Assembly (NCBI GenBank): GCA_023897205.1
Contig: JAHWDD010000009.1
Coordinates: 1,984,001 to 2,048,000 of the forward strand
Direction of reading: 5' to 3'
Length of the DNA: 64,000 bases
Source of the DNA: Exophiala sp. HKRS030
Lineage: Eukaryota > Ascomycota > Eurotiomycetes > Chaetothyriales > Herpotrichiellaceae
The stretch's first letter is position 1. The number at the start of each line of letters is the position of its first letter. The translations under genes were made by a program, and so were the position numbers. Below are positions 19,751 through 30,541 of the stretch, in pieces. Below the pieces are notes generated by a model. It saw nothing but the letters and a program-made list of their open reading frames with translations, did no database searches and was not told the DNA's origin.

Positions 19751-21610
19751 ATGCCTTCCCCTTGGAAAGATGAGCTACGCCTCTTCACGCCCGTTGGTAT
19801 GTTGGGATATGGCTATAACCACGACATATTCTGGTCGACCATCGCGGAAGGCGTTGACGCCATCATTGCCGACTCAGGCTCAACAGACAGCGGGCCATCC
19901 AAGCTTGCGCTGGGAACAATGTCTTGCCCCAGAGAAGCATATCAGCATGACCTAGAGCCATTCATTGCCGCGGCTCATTCGCACCGAGTCCCTGTTCTCA
20001 TCGGCAGCGCTGGGGGAGACGGATCCAACGCCCATGTTGACGTGTTTGCTGATATCATTCAAGAGATCATCAAGAAGAACGGTTTTCGGCCAATGAAGCT
20101 GGTCAAGATATATTCAGAAATCGACAAAGAGGTGGTCCAAAACGCTCTTTCCGCCAATGCAGTCGCACCATGTGGTTCTGCCGTACCACCTCTACAAGAG
20201 AAGGATATCAATGATGCTTCCCTTGTTGTTGCACAGATGGGATTGGAGCCCTACACAAAGGCCATGGAAGAGTTTCCAGATTTCGATATCATCATTGGCG
20301 GCCGCACTTATGATCCATCACCATACGCTGCATTCTGCATACATAAAGGTTTTGACGACTTGGGCATCGCATATCACATGGGCAAAATACTGGAATGTGG
20401 CGCGCTTTGTGCAAAGCCAAAGAGCAGAGAAGCAATGGCATTCGTCAGGCGGGACCATTTTGACATTGTTCCCAACAACCCTGCTGCGGCGTGCACTCCA
20501 GTTTCAGTCGCTGCTCATACCCTGTATGAGAAGACGCGACCAGACATTCTCGTGGGTCCCGGCGGCACCTTGGATCTCAGAGCCACAACCTACGAACAGC
20601 TTCCAGACAACAGAACGGTACGTGTCCAAGGAGCGATATTCACCCCTACGCCGAAAGGGGAGTACACGATCAAACTGGAGGGTGCTCGCACCGCGGGCTT
20701 CCACAGCACATTCTTCGGGGGCTTCAGTGACCCTGTCTTGATTTCCCAGCTGGGAGTCTTTGTCAACAAGATCAGAGCCCATGTCTCCTCGGTTTGTAAG
20801 TTTGATTACGAGCTCAAGCTGACTACTTATGGCAATGGCGACCATATCAGCATGTTCAAGGGAGCAAAACATGCCTCTGACCATATTCCCCAATCAGCAG
20901 CAATTGCAGGAGAAGCCAGAGCAGCCACCCAGGAGGAAGCCACACGTGTCATTAATGCCGCTAGGGTGGCCTGTATGCATACTGCATATCCCGGTCAGAT
21001 GTCCACATCAGGGAATTTCGCCATGTCCTGTGGATCGTTTGACGTTCCCATGGGGAAGGTCTGTGAATTCTGTATATACCATCTGATGACGGTAGACGAC
21101 CCTGTTGCGCACTTTCCTCGGAAAATGGTCCAATTGCACGGTTCAGGAACAGCAGTGAGCTCTACACCAGCCAACATATTTGCACCTCCCAGTCAAAAGG
21201 CAGCTACCAATTCAACTGAAATGAAGGCCGAGAACAACAGGTCGATCCTATCCCCTCCACCACGAGATGGCTACCAGTATTTGGCCGAACTTGCCTCGGT
21301 CGTGCGGTCTAAGAATGCTGGCCCTTATGAGGTTACATTCGATGTAATGTTCGATAAACCGGAGAACTATGCTTGGGTGAAGGAGGCCGGGGTTCTTTCT
21401 AGCTCGAGCATTGCGGCCATATATGGCATTGATGAGTCGGAGGTTGTCGCGGCAGTTTGGTGGGACCCTGCCTTTGCCTTTAAAGCCACCCTGAAAAGAC
21501 CTGTCGTATCAGGAGGATTCGGTGAGACAGATACTCATGGCAGTTGTCAACATGTCAGGCTCATGTATTTGGAAGTTCCCGAGCCAAAGATTGGCAACGG
21601 GACTTTTTGA
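19751..21610 (+). CDS. AtuA-like (DUF1446) / DUF4387 fusion protein
   Basis: Single exon, 619 aa. Residues ~10-450 are an AtuA/DUF1446 domain (IIADSGSTDSGPSKLALG, VLIGSAGGDGSNAHVD, IIGGRTYDPSPYAAFC, GPGGTLDLRATTYEQLPD). Residues ~505-612 are a DUF4387 domain (LASVVRSKNAGPYEVTFDVM, then HGSCQHVRLMYLEVP). In bacteria the two are usually adjacent separate genes; here they are one polypeptide. Bacterial AtuA is linked to acyclic terpene (citronellol, geraniol) breakdown, but its reaction is not established, so terpene use here is only a hint. No targeting signal is obvious. Divergent from a permease and convergent, 91 bp apart, with a second Zn2Cys6 regulator. Confidence 0.88.
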   Translation: MPSPWKDELRLFTPVGMLGYGYNHDIFWSTIAEGVDAIIADSGSTDSGPSKLALGTMSCPREAYQHDLEPFIAAAHSHRVPVLIGSAGGDGSNAHVDVFADIIQEIIKKNGFRPMKLVKIYSEIDKEVVQNALSANAVAPCGSAVPPLQEKDINDASLVVAQMGLEPYTKAMEEFPDFDIIIGGRTYDPSPYAAFCIHKGFDDLGIAYHMGKILECGALCAKPKSREAMAFVRRDHFDIVPNNPAAACTPVSVAAHTLYEKTRPDILVGPGGTLDLRATTYEQLPDNRTVRVQGAIFTPTPKGEYTIKLEGARTAGFHSTFFGGFSDPVLISQLGVFVNKIRAHVSSVCKFDYELKLTTYGNGDHISMFKGAKHASDHIPQSAAIAGEARAATQEEATRVINAARVACMHTAYPGQMSTSGNFAMSCGSFDVPMGKVCEFCIYHLMTVDDPVAHFPRKMVQLHGSGTAVSSTPANIFAPPSQKAATNSTEMKAENNRSILSPPPRDGYQYLAELASVVRSKNAGPYEVTFDVMFDKPENYAWVKEAGVLSSSSIAAIYGIDESEVVAAVWWDPAFAFKATLKRPVVSGGFGETDTHGSCQHVRLMYLEVPEPKIGNGTF

Positions 21611-21701
21611 GCGTTGACACATAGATGAGACTCTAGCGACCTGGTTTAAAGTATGCAGACCATAGATTCGGAAAGCTAGGTGAACGGGTCACATCGTTCG
21701 T

Positions 21702-23790
21702 TCAGGTCGTGTTTCCAAGAAGGTCGGACCAGTCAGCAAAAATATCGTCGAAAGAACCAAAGTCTATAGTGTCCATCGGGCCGAGATTTACTTGAGTAGG
21801 CAGACCAGTATCGTGAGCGTCCTCCTCTTCCATCATAGTGTTTACTAATGGATGCACGACTGACTGTGCCTCATCACCGAGAGTAGGTGCAGTCCCGTTC
21901 ATACCCGCCTTCTTTGCTGGCCATATGACATTGAACATCACATTTGCCGACATGCGTGAAGTAACAGGCGTTTGACGTGCGAGACCACCTCTGGTGTCTT
22001 CGGGTGTTGCCATCATGAATGACGTCCTTTGATTGATAGAGTCGATAAATCGAGCAATATGTGTTGAAATTCGGGAGTAATTATCTTTTGGGAACAAGGA
22101 CCAAAGTCTTATGAGACTATTTGCGGCTTCGCAAGTGTCGATTATCGTCTTGACCTCAATTTCAGATTGTTTCACCTTGGATACAATGAAAGCAGCCAGA
22201 CACGTGGCATAGATGACGCAGTTTTTAACAAATGCTGGCCATCGAAGACTTGCGTTAAAGTTTTCGCATGCTAGCTGCATGAGTTTCATGGCAGCAGAAA
22301 GAGCCTTTCCAGAGAGCTCTGACTTCTCAACATCGTAGGCCTGATTCGGATTCTGGGTGCCTTTGTCGTTGAATGCGTAAGAATATAGGGTCAGCCGCGA
22401 ATGTAGTAGGAATACGTCACACTGCGATGATATTTTACCGTGCAACGACTGGCATGCGGCTTGAAAATCATGGTCGAAGAAGTGAATCAGTCGTGCAGGG
22501 TCATCTACTAGTCCTGATGGAGCGGAGGCATCGTCGCCAAGAGCTGTTGTTGTTTTATGGCCTAGGTAAGCAACATGAACTAGACCGATGAGCGTGTCTG
22601 CTAGGTGCGAGGGTGGCTCCTTTGCGATCGCGGAGCTGATTGACCGATAGGATGAAATGGGGGATGGGATACCCAATCTTATTGAGATTCTGCACTGGAT
22701 CAGCTACGTTTCAGTAAGCATCCTTTTCAACTAACGTATAGTTCATGACAAAACATCCGAGCCAGGCCCGTTCACGGTCCCGAACTTTCACCCTGCTTGA
22801 TTCAGGCCCATCCACTTGAAAGTCGAAGTCATTACTGAGTGCTGGAGGACGATGTAGTCCTATCTGATGTGCAATCGCTGTTGCTAGGGAACAATACATT
22901 GGCGAAGGATCATTCACAGTCTGTTGATAAGGGAAGGGCCATGCGCATAGAAGGAGTAATGCTTGAACGGCTTCAAGGCCTCGGCTCTGGTGGCTATAAA
23001 TATCGCCAGCAAGGCGTCGAACTGGGTTCACAAGGGAGTTATACAGTGCTGAAGTCACTGAAGAGTTGCCAGCCGAAATAGCGAGAACTGACCAAAGGAG
23101 CAACCTGTTGGAGTTGTACTGTTGAGCGAAGGTCATGATGTCTGGTAAGATGGGAAATTGTGGGTGATAGATCGAGTAAAACCTGCCACGAGTAAGCTGA
23201 AGATTCATGGAATACCTGTTCATACAGAGAAGGGTTCCAAGTGCAGCAAAAAGAACACTTCAGCCATGGGGAGCACCAATCTTCCATTGGAAGACATCAC
23301 AGATCACCAACAACGCAGAAAAAGGGGAATCTGCAGCTCGTAATGTGTCTTTGCTGACTCGAGACTGAAACATTGTCTGGACTTACTGCTGTATAAGGTT
23401 GACGATATCAACCGAACTGATTTGGACATTTTCCAGTCTTTGAGGTCTAATGTGAGCACAGTATAATGGAAGGGCTATTGAAGACGATCGTGCTGGTTGC
23501 CCGCTTGCCTGGGAAGCAACCTCCGCAAAGCTCTCCTGTCCAATCTCTGCTCCTTGAGTGTCTGTCTCCAGTGCGTTCGCATGGCTTCGTTTCTTGACTC
23601 TGCGGAAAGTCGGGTCGATGGCACAATGTCGACCAAATTTTGAGCAACGTGTACATGGTGCCGGAGCCAATTCAGCAGCATCACATTGTTGCTTCGCCTG
23701 TCGACAGGTAGTGCACACAGCACCTCTTCTCGTTCTGGCGCGTGCAGAATCCGCTCGGAGAGGTGGTGACGCGGACTCTTCGGGGGTCAT
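21702..23790 (-). CDS. Zn2Cys6 fungal transcription factor (second)
   Basis: Three exons, complement(join(21702..22689,22736..23182,23387..23790)), 612 aa. The zinc cluster has Cys at 26, 29, 36, 46, 49 and 56 (spacing 2-6-9-2-6). Exon 1 ends DIVNLIQ-Q and joins exon 2 as QFYSIYHPQFPILPD, the usual opening of a fungal_trans domain; exon 2 continues LLLLCAWPFPY, IAHQIGLHRPPAL and AWLGCFVMNYT, then exon 3 gives ISIRLGIPSPISSYRSI. The 204-nt first intron is long for this locus, and a micro-exon inside it cannot be excluded. The C-terminus is acidic (MDTIDFGSFDDIFADW), a likely activation domain. Adjacent to the AtuA-like gene and so its candidate regulator. Confidence 0.83.
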
Positions 23791-24663
23791 GTCGGTCCAC
23801 TTGCTTGCACAGCCTACTCTGGCTATTTACGACATACAGGGATTCTGCCGCAGCTCACATCGAAGATGTGTTTGACGTTTGAAAGGGCTCGTTCCACACA
23901 TCAAGATCGACATAACGCGTCAAATAGTGTGAGTGTTCATCGTTCACATCCATGCACACTGACAGTATTCTGTGCTCCAGAAAGGAGATGTTTTGTCAGC
24001 GGTTGGGATCATGGAAGGAGAAGAGAAGGAAAGTGTTTGGTCTTCGGCTAAGCCTCATCAACTGACTCCGTCTCGCCGCTTTATATACACTCGCTCAGCT
24101 TGCCGAATATGGATATGACGCTAAGAGGCGCTAGCCTCATTCGGGAGGCACAAGTCGTCAGTGTCAGTTACGAAGCCCCCAAATGCTCCTTGCAAGGTCT
24201 TGACAGTTAAGCACCAGGTTGTGGACATTGGCATCTTCCTATGACAGTCCCTTGACACCTGAGGTCTTTGGCATGTCTGCATCTCTCCATATGTTCTTTT
24301 AACAATTCTTCACTTCTCAAATTCTCTTCTGCAGGAAGACTACCACCCATTGCCGTGCGACACTGTCCGTCACACAACGCAGGCACCACTTTCACATCTG
24401 GCCTCTTCTCTTCCCGGCCAGCCCAGATCTCAAAGTGCAGACTGTGGTTTTAGCATACTCTTTTCTCTCTTCAACGTTACCCGTCCTCACATCCTCTGTT
24501 CCGAACTCCTCGTCCTTGATCGCTCCGTCGCCATAGCCGGACTCGGCGCTTCCCCAACTCCCTGCTCATTACCAAACCCTTACTGCGGTGTGCTGTGTGG
24601 GTCTCTTGCTGGTCAATAGTCGCACGTCACTGCAAGAGGGGAGTCGGGTGATGAGGTGACGGG
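23791..24663. other. Intergenic: divergent promoters of regulator and VAN1-like gene
   Basis: 873 bp with a TATATA at 24082-24087 and CT-rich DNA from about 24250 to 24600 that suits the leader of the VAN1-like gene. No ORF is supported. Confidence 0.5.
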
Positions 24664-26342
24664 ATGAACAGGCATCACGCCTTTGCCAACGGCTATGCCG
24701 CTCACAAGAAACGAGACGATGAAGTGTACAACAAGTTCTCGGAGAGATCAGACCTTGAGAGCAAGTACATATGGGACATGCCTGATCTTTACGATGATGA
24801 AAAGCACGATGCATCCTTTCACAAGAAATTCGAACCCAAGAAAAGAGCTTTGCACAACCGCTCTCGTCTCATGCGTCTAGGTGGACTTGCACTGGGAATC
24901 TTCGCATTGCTACTCTGGCTGTTTACTCCCTCGACGTCACGAATTCCATCGTGGTCGAGTTCTGGAGGATCGATACAAGATCATTCGGACATTGAAACAC
25001 TACGGTACTATGACCTGGAAGATGTTCAAGGAACTTCCGTGGGATGGGAAAGAGAAGAGAGAGTCTTGCTTTGTACACCTTTGAGAGATGCAGCGACGCA
25101 TCTAAACATGTTTTTTAGTCACCTGAGAAACTTCACATACCCCCACCACTTGGTCGATCTGGCCTTCCTTGTTTCCGATTCAAAGGATGAAACCGAAGAA
25201 TTACTCTCCAGGCTTCTTGAAGAGCTGCAAGCCGATCCCAATCCATCACAGCCTTATGGAGAGATCTCAATCATCCACAAGGATTTTGGACAATCCATCA
25301 GTCAAGATTTTGAAAGCAGACATGGTTTCGCTGCCCAAGCCAGTCGCCGTAAACTTATGGCACAAGCACGCAATTGGTTACTCAGTGCTGCTTTGAGACC
25401 ATACCATAGCTGGGTATATTGGCGTGATGCTGATGTGGAAACCTGCCCTTTCACCGTCATCGAGGATTTGATGAGACATGACAAGGATGTCATTGTTCCT
25501 AGTAGGACACAGCCCGAAAGTTCAACCCTGATTATCAGCTAACGTTTTCACTTATAGATATTTGGCGACCTTTGCCCGATTGGCTAGGTGGAGAGCAACC
25601 CTATGATTTGAATTCCTGGCAAGAATCCGAAACCGCTATTGCCCTAGCCGAGACATTGGATGAAGATGCTGTCATCGTAGAAGGATATGCTGAGTATGCC
25701 ACATGGCGTCCTCATTTGGCCTACCTCCGCGATCCCTATGGAGATCCAGACGTTGAGATGGAGTTGGACGGTGTTGGCGGTGTCTCTATCCTGGCCAAAG
25801 CACGAGTTTTCCGCGCCGGTGTCCACTTCCCAGCCTTCTCCTTTGAACGACACGCTGAAACGGAAGGCTTCGGCAAGATGGCGAAGCGAATGCAATTCTC
25901 AGTCGTTGGCCTCCCACATTACACGGTCTGGCATCTTTACGAACCATCTGTCGATGATATAAGGCACATGGATGAGATGGAAAAGGAAAAGAAGGAACGT
26001 GAGGCCAAAGAGAAAGAGGAAGCCAAAAAGATCAAAAAGGCACAAGAGTCTTTCCAAAAAGTCGACTCGCAATGGGAAAAGGACAAACAGGCGATCGCAG
26101 ATCGAACAGGAAAGCCAGAAGTAAAGGAAGATGCCGATGGCAAATTGAAGACCGGAAAAGATACTCCCAAGGGTACACAAAACAAAGAGCCAAGAAAAGA
26201 AAGTGTGCAGAAGATTAATACCTACAAGGGTGAAAAGAAAAAGACCGACGACGAGGGCAAAGGCAAAGGCGATGAAGATGAAGCTCTACGACCAGCTGCC
26301 AATGTACCCAAACCCGGTCAAAAGAAAGACTATCATGATTGA
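24664..26342 (+). CDS. VAN1: Mannan polymerase subunit, VAN1-like (Anp1 family glycosyltransferase)
   Basis: Two exons, join(24664..25501,25558..26342), 540 aa; the 56-nt intron joins VIVP to NIWRPLPDW. Type II Golgi membrane layout: cytosolic N-terminus, TM helix ~69-88 (MRLGGLALGIFALLLWLF) and a lumenal GT62 domain. Signatures include VLLCTPLRDAATHL, HHLVDLAFLVSDSKDET, the DAD (255-257) of YWRDADVET as the Mn-nucleotide-sugar DxD motif, and VEGYAEYATWRPHLAYLRDP. It would extend N-glycan mannan in a complex with Mnn9/Anp1-type partners. After the catalytic domain comes an unusually Lys/Glu-rich coiled-coil tail of about 130 residues. VAN1 rather than MNN9 or ANP1 is my reading of the conserved segments. 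Confidence 0.87.
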
Positions 26343-26874
26343 AAAGACATATTATTCTGCTGTTGGAACGGCAATGTCTCCCAAGCAATAAATGGAGGCT
26401 CATGATGATTGTTTTCAGGAAAGGAAATGGGTAAATGGGTGAGGTTCGGGATAGACGTTAATTGATCGAGTACATTTCAGCGGCATTCAGGCGTTTTTGG
26501 TGCTCTTTGAGGCCACGATACAAGCATGGCGTGGTTTTCTCAATTGAAATTGGTGGGAGGCGAGCACAGACACCATGGGATCAGGCAATATTTTTGTGCT
26601 GTGCTGTACAAAAAAAAGTGATTTATTATCACAGGTTGGGCAAGGCATCTTCTTGAGGAATGAGTCTAGGTCTAGTTCTAGGTCTAGGTTGATTTTTTCC
26701 AGATTCGCTGCTGCTTCAGAAAGCTGAGCAGCGAGGCCCCTTGCCGTATGTACTAGTAGTACTTTAGAAATTCCAAAGCATCCTGCTTGAAAATATTGGT
26801 GATTCAATGGTCGGTCAGTCCGTACTCGATCGAACTGAATTTGTTGATGGTGTTTGTTGTTGGATGAGCGATAC
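26343..26874. other. Intergenic between convergent VAN1-like and P450 genes
   Basis: 532 bp of 3' flanks. A short GTCTAG repeat (TCTAGGTCTAG units, ~26665-26690) is the only notable structure. Confidence 0.5.
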
Positions 26875-29573
26875 TTACGGAGTGCCCCCCGGCTCTGTCT
26901 TTCTGAGTCTCAACTTGACCGTCAGAGGTCTCTTTTCCGCCACCAGACCAAAGATTTTGGTCTTGGACCAATCCGGGATTTGTTCCTGTGCCGAGGCGGC
27001 CTCGACGTCGAAGCTGTAATTCGTCAGTAAGAGGGGAAAGAAAAAAAAGCAGAAGAGTTGGCCGGGGTTGAATTGTTCAAGAGGAATATACGGCGAGAAG
27101 TAAAAGGGTGGGAAGCGGGAACTGTGAGGATCGAGGATTGAGGTATGTGACTGAAAGTCCCGAGACTTACTTCCATATCAAATGGGTAATGACGAGTCTG
27201 AACTCTGCGTTTGCGAGGCTGCATGACCGATTAATGATTTGGATGTGGTTGAGACTTGTCGTGTGTGTTGACGGGATGGGCCGGTGAGGTGAAGCAAAGG
27301 GCACACTACTTACCTCTGGCCGGGACAATTTCTAGGGCCCAATTGAAAAGAATTGACGACTCCTCTTTTGTCGTTTTTGTATCTTCCACCAACATTGTCC
27401 TGGTTGGTCGTGTTTGTTTCCGTTTTTGTGTCTTTGTCGGTGGATGTGTCGTTGTCTCGGTCGAACCATCTCTCGGGTACAAATTCATCCGCGTCGGTCC
27501 ACGCTCCTTTATACCTTCCTGCCGTCCAATGGTAGACACCGACCAATGTCTACAAAATGACCAGGTAGAGAGGTCAGTCAGGAGTGGTTCACGGTACCCA
27601 AAAAGTAAGAACAGTTTGTTGAAGGACAAGAAACAAAAAGGGGGGGAAACCATGAAGAGGACGAAGTGCCAGGGAAAAAACAAAACACATTTTGTTCCCG
27701 AACAAGCAACAGGACCTGAATGCTTACGTTAGGTGGTACCCATTCGCCATCGATAATGTTCCCTCCCGGACCGTTTGTCACTCTTCTCAAAGTTTCAGGG
27801 CCGGGAGGCCAAAGTCTCAAAGTCTCGGAAAAGACGGCGGTCAAGTATGGTAAAGAATTGACTCGGGCGAGTGTGATTTCATCGTCGGTCTCGAATGTTC
27901 CTCTGATTTCGTCTCGGAGGATCTTCATCTTTTCAGGGTTCTTGACTAGAAAGTACATTGCACCCTGTATGTCAAATGTTGGTTTTAGTGCTGAGAAAGA
28001 CTGGTAAAATGGGAACGAAAGTCCTTTACTCACCACCATAGCTATAGCAATCGTATCGAACCCACCAGTTATGGCGTCGGCGGCCACACGTTCCGCCAAA
28101 TTCTTATATCCTAAGCCCTTTGAAGTCTCGACGTCTTTGAAAACGTGGTATAATCTTTCAAACAAGGCGTGGTCAGCACCTCTTCGATATCACAATCTCA
28201 GTTGGGCGGGTTTTGGGGTATCCACTTCTGCTCTCTCGAAGATTGACCGTCGACTTGGGAATACTGGGAACACTCACATATCATCTTCCGATTTAGGATT
28301 GTCCTGCTGCTGCTGTTGTTGTTCCCTCCTCTCAAGACGTCGTCGTATCTCAACCACGGTGTCGAATCTAGGTTTCCCCATTCGAACAATCGGTTTCGTC
28401 AAACGACAAGATTCAAACCCACATCCTATGGCGAGTTGCTTGAGAGAATTGACAATCTTGTCGAACAATGGGTTTAGTTCGAGGTTGTCCCTACAACAGA
28501 CAGATCTTTTTGTCAGTGTCCATCTTCACGAAGCTCACCTCATGGTAAAGGCGTATGGATACCCAAGGTGAAGATGAAGGGGGGGGCGTAAAATGTCGAC
28601 ATACAAACAACCGAACGTCTCACCAGAGACAAAATCTCCAATGACATCCATGGCGACACATTCCAAACAATTGGCGAGATCGATTATTCCTTCACCCTCT
28701 TTCGAGTCTTCCTCGCCATCGTCTTGTCCTTGGCCATGGATTTCCTCTGGCCTATCTCTGGTGGACCAAGTCTTGGACGTGTTGATCTTCATCTTCATCT
28801 TTTCAATCAACAAACCTACATTCTTTTGTAAAATGGTTGATTCTTTCATCCTGACGGAACGATCATTCATTCCCGCCACTAATGCCTTTCTACACACCGC
28901 CTGTTCATCATCAAACGGATTGTCCATGAGACCGTGCTGAAACCCAGGTGGTCTAGGCATGAATTTTTGTAGTTGTTTTCCCGAATTCGTGGTACCGCCC
29001 TTTCTGGTCTTGTAGATATCCGCCCATGCCTGCTCAGTGACGTATGACAATTCATCGGGACCGACACGGACGACCTTTGACATGTACATATAAAGTGTTG
29101 GCCAAAGAACACGAGAGAAAAAAAGACAACGATCAAACTTTTTGCCTCTAGAATGGATTCTCCAAGGTGGCAAGCACCGGCAAACACTGACGAGTGTCGA
29201 CGAGTACGTATTGTAAAGTAACTCACCGGACCAAATCTTTCATGTATCTCGGATACCTTGTGAACCCATTCCCCACGTAGGACAAAATACACTCTCACCA
29301 AGTTGGTGGTGTGATATACTTTCGGGCCGGGATATTTGCTCAAGGGGTGTAAGTAGATCCTGTACAACGCCCCTAGGATCATGTGCACAGTAATTGCGAT
29401 TGTAACTGTGACCTAGATGTACCGTAAGTTCGTAAGTACCTTGGTCATGTTTCTGGTCAAGCTTCGCTAGGGAGGATGGCGAATATGATACCTACCATGG
29501 CCAGCGGCACCAGACCGGCAGAGAGTCGTGAATCGTCATCACCGTGTTGTCGACCAACAAAAGCATGAATCAT
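26875..29573 (-). CDS. Cytochrome P450 monooxygenase
   Basis: Nine exons, complement(join(26875..27013,27171..27218,27314..27549,27728..27964,28034..28154,28278..28490,28605..29074,29227..29412,29496..29573)), 575 aa. N-terminal membrane anchor (LVPLAMVTVTIAITVHMILG), then LYRIYLHPLSKYPGPK. I-helix ITGGFDT, ExxR at 403-406 (SETLRLWP) and heme loop FQLGPRNCPG with Cys510 are intact, so it should be functional. Odd points: a Gln-rich insert in exon 4, an Asp/Thr/Asn-rich insert (~466-497) just before the heme loop, and introns of 69-178 nt, longer than elsewhere. For the 28.5-28.6 kb junction I use a 114-nt intron (GTATGT donor) that gives FGCLDNLELNP; a shorter 48-nt intron would add about 22 residues. 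Substrate unknown; no biosynthetic partners are nearby. Confidence 0.85.
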
Positions 29574-30541
29574 GTCTTTGAACCTGAAGATCCTGTAGTT
29601 GTACCTCAAAACGTATGGTGATTAGCCCAACGTATCCCGCAATAAGAGACATATCGTCATTCAAAAATTTTGAACAAAATATTGACAAAGGTAGAAAACC
29701 TCTTTTCCAAGTAACTCACATATTCACACCGTCTCAATCTTTTTGCGTCCTAGTGCCACTCAATCGTAGCTTTTGTCACACCAAACGATGAAAAGATCGA
29801 AGAACAAACTGGGCACGAAACATAAAATTCTAGGTTGGGTGCTGGTAAGCATCTTTTTCCCGCCTTCTGCCTCGAGACTTCAATAAAACCAGGCCACCCA
29901 CGCTTATGTCCATGACGTGACGGGACAACCCCCAGCACGAGGCACAGGCAAGATAGAAAACACACTTTGACACTGAAAAGAGACACCATGCCACCGTTGT
30001 CATGATGGAGTTCGGTCGTGTTCGAATCGTGCAGACCGAACGCGGGCCAGCCTAGAAAAGAGAGCGTCCTCATGATATGCATTGCCGGGATGGTTCAGAC
30101 TCGACCTTCATCCTACCGAAATATCGGGTGGCCAACCAGGGTAAAAAGCGAAGAATGAGAACACGTACAGAGAAATCAAGAAAATCCTCTTGAACCAAAA
30201 AAAATTCTCATTTGCTTTTCTGGTCTCAGAGTATATTTATCTGCATATACCGGACGAGTGTTGGCAGTAAAAGAATGTAACTGCCTATCTTCTCATTCAT
30301 CAGAGTCATCTCAACTAAACAACGCACACATAAAGTCTTGACGAAGCTGTTCATCAAGACGTCTGCTGGCAGTGATGCCAATTCCACCTTATCGTTTCCC
30401 CGTCATATCACTCATCCACAGTCATGTAAAAGATAGGCCCAATCAAACGATGCTCTTACCACAATACTCCTAATCCTGTTTGCATTGCCAAACTCAGACC
30501 CATCACTACGAGGGCAAAAACTCCATCATTTATTGCCTGAG
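29574..30541. other. Intergenic: promoter of P450 and 3' flank of KDM4-like gene
   Basis: 968 bp with no supported gene. A TATATTTAT-like element (~30231) is on the plus strand and not near a plus-strand start. A GTTCGAATC string at ~30019 is not part of a tRNA. Confidence 0.5.

Noticed and set aside
30011..30030. Possible tRNA B box (GTTCGAATC)
   Set aside because: No A box, acceptor stem or cloverleaf could be drawn around it.
29750..30082. 110-codon minus-strand frame upstream of the P450
   Set aside because: No family resemblance and lies in the P450 promoter; could not be joined to the P450 N-terminus, which already has its membrane anchor.
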